Positions 1-5,327 of a stretch of 9,061 bases of DNA are shown here, piece after piece. The translations under genes and the position numbers were made by a program. The DNA comes from CAYTTR01 sp964440805 (GTDB taxonomy: Bacteria > Acidobacteriota > Aminicenantia > Aminicenantales > Aminicenantaceae), in NCBI GenBank assembly GCA_964440805.1, contig CAYTTR010000056.1, positions 1-9,061 of the forward strand, read 5' to 3'. Positions within the stretch are counted from its first letter, which is position 1. Each line of letters starts with the position of its first letter. The notes under the pieces were generated by a model, which saw only the letters and a list, made by a program, of their open reading frames with translations, was not told the origin of the DNA and made no database searches.

Positions 1-71
1 CCTAATACCGTTACCTCATTACCGTCACTTTGGGACAACCTCTAATAGTAATTACAAATAAGGAGAATAAA

Positions 72-287
72 ATGGCTAAAAAGTTGTTCCGTTCCCAAAG
101 ACACAAAATGTTAGGAGGAGTTTGCGCCGGGCTGGCTGAATACTTTGATATTGACACTTCTCTTACCAGGTTAATCTTTGTTGCCCTCGCTTTTCTCACT
201 GCTCTGCTTCCCATGATTCTTTTTTACATTGTGGCCTGGATTATAATCCCATCAGAAGAAGAAATAACAACACCGAAAAAGAAATAA
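72..287 (+). CDS. PspC-domain small membrane protein
   Basis: The 71-residue protein is a single PspC domain. A basic N-terminus (residues 1-10) leads into the family motif LGGVCAGLAEYFDID at about residues 13-27. A hydrophobic membrane segment follows at about residues 32-58 (RLIFVALAF onward, ending AWIIIP), and the tail is charged and Lys-rich. PspC proteins sit in the inner membrane and are linked to envelope-stress signalling; many bacteria carry short stand-alone copies of unknown partner. The ATG at 72 is chosen over an upstream in-frame start at 30 because AGGAG at 61-65 lies 6 bases before it and the PspC homology begins right after it. No pspA or pspB is visible, so the precise role is open. 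The family call is firm; the function is inferred from the family. Confidence 0.9.
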   Translation: MAKKLFRSQRHKMLGGVCAGLAEYFDIDTSLTRLIFVALAFLTALLPMILFYIVAWIIIPSEEEITTPKKK

Positions 288-327
288 AATAATTCTCATC
301 TATTGAGCAGTAATGCTTTTAGACCTT

Positions 328-348
328 GAGAGCATCAGGGATGCTCTC
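328..348 (+). terminator. Perfect 9-bp hairpin after the PspC gene
   Basis: GAGAGCATC (328-336) and GATGCTCTC (340-348) are perfect reverse complements around a 3-base loop. A weaker outer pair, GCTTTT (315-320) with AAAAGC (361-366), encloses it. It lies 41 bases past the PspC stop codon and 130 bases before the AOR start. This suits a transcription terminator, but no T-tract follows the stem (TTACACCC), so a factor-independent terminator is not certain. It could instead be an mRNA 3'-end stabiliser. Confidence 0.45.
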
Positions 349-403
349 TTACACCCACAAAAAAGCTTCAAAATTTTTAATAAACCCCTGGTATTCATTC
401 CAT

Positions 404-431
404 TTGACATTATCCTCCTGGGTATGTTAAT
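404..431 (+). promoter_or_regulatory. Putative promoter for the AOR operon
   Basis: A perfect -35 box TTGACA (404-409) is followed, after 16 bases, by GTTAAT (426-431), which matches 4 of 6 positions of the -10 consensus. Transcription would start near 438 and give a leader of about 40 bases containing the GGAGG site before the AOR start. The -35 is convincing and the -10 is weak, so this is a moderate call. Confidence 0.45.
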
Positions 432-477
432 CGATATAGTCTGCCTTGTTTATTAATTAATCTAACCGGAGGTAATA

Positions 478-2319
478 ATGCATGGCTGGACAGGAAACAT
501 ATTAAGAATCAACTTGTCCCAAAAAACATTCAAAAAAGAAACATATTCCGAAGATTTTGCCCTTAAATGGGTAGGAGGACGCGGCTTTGCCGTTAAAATT
601 CTCTGGGATGAACTAAAGCCTGGAATTGATCCATTGGGCCCTGAGAACAAGCTAATCGTCGCCCTTGGTCCTATTGCCGGTATTCCTGCTCCCAACACCG
701 GAAAAACTGTGGTGGCTGCTAAATCTCCCATAACTGGCGGATATGGAGATGGAAATCTGGGAACAAGAGTGACTATCCAGCTCCGAAAAGCTGGCTACGA
801 TATCATCATAGTAGAAGGAAAAGCGGATTCTCCAACCTATGTCTATATAGAAGACGATAAAGTTGAATTCCACTCAGCCTCAGATGTTTGGGGAAAAGGC
901 ACCTATGAAACCATGGACTGGTTGTATGATAAATATGGCCGAGCTGTGGGTATTCTTACCATAGGCCAGGGAGGAGAAAACAAAGTTCTCTATGCCATAG
1001 TGCGCAGTATGGAAGGACGGGCCGGAGGACGGCCTGGTATGGGAGCAGTTATGGGCTCCAAGAATCTGAAATCCATCGTGGTCAAAGGGACCAAAGACAT
1101 ACCTTCGGCAGATCCTGAAAAAATAAAGAAACTTGGTACCGACGACCTGCGCCAAGTTGGAGAAATCGATAAGGAGACAGGCTGGTCCAAACAGGGCACA
1201 ACCGGAGTTCTTGCCTGGTGCAACGAAGTTGCCGCCCTTCCAGTACGTAACATGAGAAAAACTTTTCACAAAGAAGCTTGGAAAATAGACGGAGAGCGCC
1301 TGGATCAGGCAAGGGTGGCCACTTACGGTTGCCCCAACTGTACCATGCGCTGCGGCATAACCATTTTGGATAAAGAAGGCCACGAGGCCGAGATGGACTA
1401 TGAAAACATAGGTATGTTGGGCAGCAACCTGGAAATTTTCGAGCTGGCCCAGGTCGGCTCCCTCAATTACCTCTGTGACGAATACGGCCTGGACACTATT
1501 TCTGCAGGTGCCACCTTGGCTTTTTATGCTGATGCCTTAGAACAAGGCGCCGCTCAGGGAGACTTTCGCTTTGGAGATGCAGAAAAAGCCAAGGAACTCC
1601 TGGGCCTGGCTGCACTGAGGAAAAGCGAAGTGGGAAATCTCCTGGCTGATGGAACTCTGAGAATGTCCCGGCATTTCGGCAAAGGTTCCGAGGATTATGC
1701 CATGCAGGTAAAAGGGCTGGATATTTCAGCCTACAACTGCAAATTTATCCCGGGAATGGCCTTGGCCTTTGGAACCAGCGCCATAGGAGCCCATCATAAG
1801 GAATCCTGGGTAATAACTTACGAAATAAAAGAAACTCCCCGCGAATCCTATGAAAAAGAAAAAGCCCAAAAAGTAATCGAGCTCCAGAGGATTCGAGGAG
1901 GCCTTTTTGAATTTATTGTGGCCTGCCGTTTCCCCTGGGTAGAACTGGGATGGGATTTGGATCATTATCCGGCTTATTTTAATGCCACCACCGGACTTAA
2001 CTGGAACCTCCAGGATTTCTGGACAGTAAGCGACCGCATCTATGCCCTCATCAGGGCTCATTTTGTCAGGGAATTTCCCGATTGGGATAGAAAAAGAGAC
2101 TATCCTCCAGCCATTTGGTTCAATCCTGAAAACGCAGACAAGGAAGGTCCTATAGCCGGAAATATCCTGGAAATAGACAAATATGACCAGCTTCTCCAGC
2201 ACTATTACGACATCAGAGGTTGGGACAGAAGAGGAATACCTACCAGGCGAACGGCTGTCCAGCTTGGATTAAGCGATGAATTTGAGGAATTAGCCAAGAT
2301 TATAAAACTCCAAGATTAG
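478..2319 (+). CDS. Tungsten-type aldehyde:ferredoxin oxidoreductase
   Basis: The 613-residue protein has the full length of the AOR family (about 605 residues in Pyrococcus). The family oxidises aldehydes to acids, or runs in reverse, using a bis-pterin tungsten centre, one 4Fe-4S cluster and ferredoxin. Visible landmarks are the N-terminal MHGWTGNILRINL and GGRG (33-36), the GRPGMGAVMGSKNLK pterin-binding stretch (184-198), and cluster cysteines C285, C288 and C292 in CPNCTMRC. Further on are an active-site glutamate in DYE (E309), the first pterin motif DEYGLD (334-339), a His pair in GAHH (H440), and the fourth cluster cysteine C483. The second DxxGLC motif is altered to EFIVAC (478-483), keeping the acid and the Cys. 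A GGAGG site at 468-472 precedes the ATG by 5 bases. The next genes, a MoaD-like carrier and an aldehyde dehydrogenase, support an aldehyde-related role. The actual substrate cannot be read from sequence. Confidence 0.95.
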   Translation: MHGWTGNILRINLSQKTFKKETYSEDFALKWVGGRGFAVKILWDELKPGIDPLGPENKLIVALGPIAGIPAPNTGKTVVAAKSPITGGYGDGNLGTRVTIQLRKAGYDIIIVEGKADSPTYVYIEDDKVEFHSASDVWGKGTYETMDWLYDKYGRAVGILTIGQGGENKVLYAIVRSMEGRAGGRPGMGAVMGSKNLKSIVVKGTKDIPSADPEKIKKLGTDDLRQVGEIDKETGWSKQGTTGVLAWCNEVAALPVRNMRKTFHKEAWKIDGERLDQARVATYGCPNCTMRCGITILDKEGHEAEMDYENIGMLGSNLEIFELAQVGSLNYLCDEYGLDTISAGATLAFYADALEQGAAQGDFRFGDAEKAKELLGLAALRKSEVGNLLADGTLRMSRHFGKGSEDYAMQVKGLDISAYNCKFIPGMALAFGTSAIGAHHKESWVITYEIKETPRESYEKEKAQKVIELQRIRGGLFEFIVACRFPWVELGWDLDHYPAYFNATTGLNWNLQDFWTVSDRIYALIRAHFVREFPDWDRKRDYPPAIWFNPENADKEGPIAGNILEIDKYDQLLQHYYDIRGWDRRGIPTRRTAVQLGLSDEFEELAKIIKLQD

Positions 2320-2344
2320 ATTCAAAAAAATGAGCAGACTGAAA

Positions 2345-2387
2345 TCCCAAGCTAAAAGAAAAAGCCCGATAAGGCTATAATTTGGGA
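2345..2387 (+). other. Nested inverted repeats before the MoaD-like gene
   Basis: In the 75-base gap between AOR and the carrier gene, TCCCAA (2345-2350) can pair with TTGGGA (2382-2387). Inside it AGCC (2363-2366) can pair with GGCT (2373-2376). The distal arm overlaps the only purine-rich candidate ribosome site (GGGAAAG, 2384-2390), so folding could damp translation of the carrier relative to AOR. The stems are short and interrupted, so this is a tentative structural remark. Confidence 0.25.
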
Positions 2388-2394
2388 AAGTGTT

Positions 2395-2622
2395 ATGAAG
2401 GTAACAGTCAAACTTATCAGCTATTTTTCTGTCCAAGCAGGATTCAGTGAAAAAGAATTCAATATTCCTTCACTTACCACAGTGGAAGAGCTTCTTGACC
2501 GGATAAAGTTAAAGACACCCCTGACTAAAGTGATCATCCGGAATGGCCGTTCAGTAAAACTTGATGAAAAACTGGAAGAGGGAGACCGGGTGGTAATTTC
2601 TCCTGTTTTTTCGGGAGGATAA
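2395..2622 (+). CDS. MoaD/ThiS-family sulfur-carrier protein
   Basis: The 75-residue protein has the beta-grasp ubiquitin-like pattern of MoaD/ThiS. An N-terminal strand MKVTVKLISYFS leads to a helix TVEELLDRIKL, then a strand KVIIRNGRSV, then the signature LEEGDRVVISPVFSGG ending in a C-terminal Gly-Gly. In this family the terminal Gly is adenylated and turned into a thiocarboxylate, which donates sulfur; in MoaD the sulfur makes the dithiolene of molybdopterin, the ligand of W or Mo. Placement directly behind an AOR gene fits a carrier dedicated to its cofactor, an inference from context. No MoaE or MoeB partner lies in the window. The ATG at 2395 gives a normal family N-terminus, although the ribosome site (GGGAAAG at 2384-2390) is weak. 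Only 6 bases separate its stop from the next gene. Confidence 0.88.
   Translation: MKVTVKLISYFSVQAGFSEKEFNIPSLTTVEELLDRIKLKTPLTKVIIRNGRSVKLDEKLEEGDRVVISPVFSGG
2614..2619 (+). promoter_or_regulatory. Ribosome binding site of the aldehyde dehydrogenase gene inside the carrier gene
   Basis: GGAGGA at 2614-2619 is exactly the two codons for the C-terminal Gly-Gly of the MoaD-like protein, and it lies 9 bases before the ATG at 2629. One short string thus encodes the essential carrier tail and serves as the Shine-Dalgarno site of the next gene. This suggests translational coupling. Confidence 0.7.
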
Positions 2623-2628
2623 ATTATC

Positions 2629-4215
2629 ATGGATTTGTCACCAGTTTTAATCGGCGGGCAATGGAGAGAATCCCGGTACCCGGTAACTGCTTTTTTTGCA
2701 GTTAATCCTAAATCAGGGAAAAGAATAGAGACTTATTATCCTGTCTCTTCCTTTGAAGAAATTAAAGAAGCTTTAAGGGCAGCTCGAGACACTGTTCTGA
2801 AATTAGCCTCTACTCCTCCAGAAAGAATAGCCTTGTTTCTGGAACTTTATGCTCAATATATTGAAAAGAGAAAAAAGGACCTAATTACCACTGCTTCTCT
2901 TGAAACAGGCCTTCCAGAAGAACCACGCTTAGCTTCAGTGGAACTGCCCCGAACAACAGACCAGCTCAGGCAGACAGCAGCCGCAGTAAGAAAGAGAAAC
3001 TGGTGCCAGGCTACCATTGACACTTCGAGAAATATTCGCTCTAAATTTGGGCCTTTAGGAGGAGTGGTTATCATTCTTGGACCAAACAATTTTCCTCTTG
3101 CTTTTAATTCAATAGCGGGAGGAGATTTTGCTGCAGCTATAGCCACTGGAAATCCGGTGCTGGCCAAAGCCAATCCTGGCCATCCGGGAACAACCAGAAT
3201 CCTGGCAGAAGCAGCCTTTGTAGCAGTAAAAGAAAGCGGTCTTCCCCTCTTTTCAGTCCAGATGTTCTATCACTGCTCTGATAAGGATGGATTCAGAATG
3301 ATCGCCCATCCCTTCACTTCTGCCACGGCTTTTACCGGCAGCCGTTCAACTGGAATCAAACTAAAAGAAATCGCTGAAGCCAATGGTAAGCTTATCTATC
3401 TGGAGATGTCATCTACCAATCCGCTTTTTCTTCTTCCCGGAGCGTTGAGCGAAAGAAGCAAGGTGCTGGCTGAAGAATTTTATAATTCTTGCACCCTTGG
3501 AAGCGGACAGTTCTGTACCAAACCTGGATTGGTGATTCTCCTGGATAGCCTGGAAGCTAAGGAATTTATTTCCGCTTCTGCCCAACTCTTCAGCAGTAAA
3601 GAACCAGGCTCTCTTCTCGGAGAAGGCGTTCTTGAGGATATCCAGCACAAGTTAAAGCTCATGGAAATGGAAGGTGCAAAAATCATCAGCGGAGGGTTTC
3701 CTCTTGGCCAGACTGAAGGCTTCCATTTCGCTAACACCCTACTATCTGTCAAAGGAAGTCAATTTATAAATAATCCTCTCCTCTTTCAAGAAGAAATCTT
3801 CGGACCTGTCTCTCTTGTGGTCCTGGTTGAAAGTCTTGACCAAATGATAGAAATCGCCCGCTTACTCCAAGGAAACTTAACCGCCTCTATTTTCAGCTCC
3901 CAAGACAGCAAAGATGAGCAGATTTACCGGCAACTGGAACCTGTTCTCCGGCTTAAGGTAGGACGCCTGCTTAATGACAAGATGCCCACCGGAGTGGCGG
4001 TTTCACCAGCCATGACTCACGGTGGCCCCTTTCCCGCCACCGGCCACCCTGGTTTTACCTCGGTTGGTATTCCTTTCTCTTTCCTCCGTTTCGCCTCTAA
4101 GCACTGCTATGACCAGGTGCGGCAAGACCGGCTTCCACCTGAATTGAGAGATAAAAACCCTACAGGTCTCATGTGGCGATACATTGACGGCGAATGGACC
4201 CGGCGTTCTCTATAA
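2629..4215 (+). CDS. NAD(P)-dependent aldehyde dehydrogenase, 2-oxoglutarate-semialdehyde (2,5-dioxovalerate) dehydrogenase type
   Basis: This 528-residue ALDH-superfamily enzyme would oxidise an aldehyde to an acid with NAD(P)+ in the cytosol. Catalytic landmarks are the oxyanion Asn N154 in GPNNFP, the cofactor-loop motif FTGS (235-238), the general base E259 in LEMSSTNP, the nucleophile C296 in GQFCTKPG, and EEIFGP further on. The overall length, the opening VLIGGQW, and the C-terminal blocks HGGPFPATGHPGFTSVG and WRYIDGEW match the 2,5-dioxovalerate dehydrogenase branch better than the classic 480-500-residue ALDHs. The Glu motif is LEMSS where that branch usually has ELGS. The gene is 6 bases from the MoaD-like gene and its ribosome site lies inside that gene, so the two are co-translated. 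No sugar-acid pathway genes are near, so the substrate may differ from the family name. Confidence 0.9.
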   Translation: MDLSPVLIGGQWRESRYPVTAFFAVNPKSGKRIETYYPVSSFEEIKEALRAARDTVLKLASTPPERIALFLELYAQYIEKRKKDLITTASLETGLPEEPRLASVELPRTTDQLRQTAAAVRKRNWCQATIDTSRNIRSKFGPLGGVVIILGPNNFPLAFNSIAGGDFAAAIATGNPVLAKANPGHPGTTRILAEAAFVAVKESGLPLFSVQMFYHCSDKDGFRMIAHPFTSATAFTGSRSTGIKLKEIAEANGKLIYLEMSSTNPLFLLPGALSERSKVLAEEFYNSCTLGSGQFCTKPGLVILLDSLEAKEFISASAQLFSSKEPGSLLGEGVLEDIQHKLKLMEMEGAKIISGGFPLGQTEGFHFANTLLSVKGSQFINNPLLFQEEIFGPVSLVVLVESLDQMIEIARLLQGNLTASIFSSQDSKDEQIYRQLEPVLRLKVGRLLNDKMPTGVAVSPAMTHGGPFPATGHPGFTSVGIPFSFLRFASKHCYDQVRQDRLPPELRDKNPTGLMWRYIDGEWTRRSL

Positions 4216-4218
4216 ATC

Positions 4219-4236
4219 AAATAACCTGGGTTATTT
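4219..4236. terminator. Palindrome between converging aldehyde dehydrogenase and ppnP genes
   Basis: AAATAACC (4219-4226) and GGTTATTT (4229-4236) are perfect reverse complements with two bases between. The palindrome fills nearly the whole 19-base gap between the two converging genes and overlaps the first two positions of the ppnP stop codon. Its symmetric A/T-rich arms (TTATTT on each strand) could serve as a compact bidirectional terminator, though there is no long T-tract. Confidence 0.5.
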
Positions 4237-4516
4237 ACTGGTAAAGACAGAGATAAGAAGTATCTTCCTTCACCTTCAATTGAAATTTCTGGCCAGCTTC
4301 GACAGTGTATGTCTGTTGGGAGCCATAAATTTCCCATTTATTGCTTTCTGGCAGCTTGACTTCAAGGACTCCGGTAATAACAGTCATCACTTCTCGGCTG
4401 GAGGTAGCGAACTCATATTCACCTGGGGCCATAACCCCAATTGTGGCCAGGCCCTGGGATATCTTGAAAGAAATAGATTTGACCTTTCCATCAAAATATT
4501 CATTGACTTTGAACAT
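4235..4516 (-). CDS. ppnP: Pyrimidine/purine nucleoside phosphorylase PpnP
   Basis: The 93-residue protein is full length for PpnP (formerly YaiE/DUF1255; 94 residues in E. coli) and is similar to it from end to end. Shared blocks are NEYFDGKVKSI near the start, GVMAPGEYEF, the central EVMTVITGVLEVKLP, and the C-terminal TSYLCLY. PpnP is a small cupin-fold enzyme that splits many nucleosides with phosphate into base and ribose-1-phosphate, a salvage step in the cytosol. The start at 4516 follows a strong AAGGAGG site 5 bases upstream on the minus strand. The gene converges on the aldehyde dehydrogenase gene and reads in the same direction as the distant HD/lipoprotein frame, from which it is separated by 262 bases of repeat-like DNA, so it is probably transcribed on its own. 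Confidence 0.93.
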   Translation of the reverse strand: MFKVNEYFDGKVKSISFKISQGLATIGVMAPGEYEFATSSREVMTVITGVLEVKLPESNKWEIYGSQQTYTVEAGQKFQLKVKEDTSYLCLYQ

Positions 4517-4547
4517 TAATCCTCCTTATTTTTAATCTAATTACCCA

Positions 4548-4564
4548 GGGCGGTCTTGCCACCC
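4548..4564 (-). other. Short GC-rich hairpin upstream of ppnP
   Basis: Read on the minus strand, GGGTGG (4564-4559) pairs with CCGCCC (4553-4548) around a 5-base loop, with one G-U pair. The pairing is better in minus-strand RNA than in plus-strand RNA. It lies about 25 bases before the ppnP ribosome site, so it may belong to the ppnP leader. No clear promoter boxes flank it. Confidence 0.3.
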
Positions 4565-4610
4565 ACTAACAATGAAAATGCTCATTAGTCATTCCTGCAG
4601 ATGCCGATTG

Positions 4611-4760
4611 CTTTTCTCGCTTGTCTTGCCCGTCTCGCATTCTTCAGTCCAGATAAATTAGACAAACGCAATAAACGCAAGTAACTCTTTTTACTTTTCT
4701 CGCCCGTCTCACTTTTCTCGACCTCTCCAGACCAGATAAACCAGATAGACAAGATAGACT
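4611..4760. repeat. Degenerate CT-rich tandem and dispersed short repeats in the spacer
   Basis: In the 262-base gap between ppnP and the HD frame (4517-4778) I see no gene. From about 4611 the DNA is built from recurring words. CTTTTCTCG occurs at 4611, 4694 and 4712. GCCCGTCTC occurs at 4628 and 4702. CCAGATA occurs at 4649, 4732 and 4741, and AGATAGAC at 4743 and 4752. AAACGCAA occurs at 4664 and 4673. A 6-bp hairpin AAGTAA/TTACTT (4679-4684/4691-4696) sits in the middle. The pattern resembles an eroded non-coding repeat element rather than a gene. Confidence 0.55.
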
Positions 4761-4789
4761 ATATTTTGTATTTTCGAATTAATATAGTC
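4757..4789 (-). terminator. Inverted repeat straddling the end of the HD gene
   Basis: GACTATAT (4757-4764) and ATATAGTC (4782-4789) are perfect 8-bp reverse complements with 17 bases between them. One arm lies in the last codons of the HD frame and includes part of its stop codon. It could act as a weak terminator or 3'-end structure for minus-strand transcripts. The stem is AT-rich, the loop is long, and only scattered T residues follow. Confidence 0.3.
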
Positions 4790-5327
4790 CCAATTCTTTA
4801 TCTATTTCCTGCATAGCTTCTAAGCAGATAGATATGAACTGATCCAGTTCAAGCCCTATGATTCTTATCTGCTCAATTTCTTCCCTCTTGGCGCCCCTGG
4901 CAAAGCTCTTTTCCTTATAACGCCTTTTGATAAAATCCAGGTCCACTTCTTTTAGTTTTTTGCTGGGATGCATGAGAGTAGCGGCAATAATCAACCCAGT
5001 CAAGGGATCAATAGCGAAAATCGACCAATCCATTTTACTTTTACAGGGAATACAGCCTGCATGGGCTTTTATAGCCTGAGGAATTTCCTCCGGGAGATCG
5101 TATTCTTCCAATATTTTCACTGTTTCCAAAGAGTGTCTCTCTGGATCTTTCTCAGTTACTTCATAATCCAGGTCATGGAGAAGTCCAGCTAAACCCCATT
5201 TTTCTTCATCTTCTCCCAGGTGTCTGGCCACAGCCTTCATACAGGCTTCAACAGCCAGAGAATGCTTAACCAGATTCTTGTTTTTAAGGTTTTTTTTCAC
5301 CAGCTTTAAAGCTTCTTCTCTGTTCAT
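4779..5327 (-). CDS. HD-superfamily phosphohydrolase (internal start of the longer frame)
   Basis: The 182 residues from the internal ATG at 5327 form a complete stand-alone HD hydrolase of the small predicted-hydrolase type (about 185 residues, cytosolic). Metal-binding residues appear in the right order: H22 in VKHSLAVEA, H51-D52 in LAGLLHDLDY, H65, H89 in KAHAGC, and D107 in IDPLTGLI. The C-terminus FARGAKREEIEQI to KELGLY is also family-like. HD proteins cleave phosphate esters or nucleotides with bound metal; the substrate here is unknown. AAGGAG lies 7 bases before the ATG, and the family N-terminus (MNREEALKLVKKNLKNKNLV) begins exactly there, so I prefer this start over reading it only as the tail of the lipoprotein frame. 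It would be the second gene of a two-gene transcript. C92 and C95 (CIPC) are a small local feature. Confidence 0.8.
   Translation of the reverse strand: MNREEALKLVKKNLKNKNLVKHSLAVEACMKAVARHLGEDEEKWGLAGLLHDLDYEVTEKDPERHSLETVKILEEYDLPEEIPQAIKAHAGCIPCKSKMDWSIFAIDPLTGLIIAATLMHPSKKLKEVDLDFIKRRYKEKSFARGAKREEIEQIRIIGLELDQFISICLEAMQEIDKELGLY

Noticed and set aside
30..58. Promoter TTGGGA with TACAAA before the PspC gene
   Set aside because: Both boxes are weak, and transcription would begin inside the ribosome site, leaving it out of the message.
30..71. Upstream in-frame start extending the PspC protein by 14 residues
   Set aside because: The extra residues do not resemble the PspC family, and the good AGGAG site at 61-65 fits the ATG at 72.
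288..477. Possible molybdenum/tungsten cofactor riboswitch before the AOR gene
   Set aside because: The only firm structure is the hairpin at 328-348, and the likely promoter at 404-431 would leave a leader of about 40 bases, too short for the known Moco/Tuco fold. I see no match to its conserved core.
880..1383. Long minus-strand open frame (167 residues) inside the AOR gene
   Set aside because: It is antisense to a well-conserved enzyme, has no family resemblance, and is low in typical protein character.
1726..2202. Minus-strand open frame (158 residues) inside the AOR gene
   Set aside because: It is a shadow of the conserved C-terminal part of AOR, with no recognisable domain.
4184..4519. 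Plus-strand open frame of 111 residues opposite ppnP
   Set aside because: It is the antisense shadow of the clearly conserved ppnP gene and lacks a ribosome site.
4611..4760. CRISPR array
   Set aside because: The repeats are short (7-10 bases), unevenly spaced and degenerate, with no uniform spacers and no cas genes nearby.
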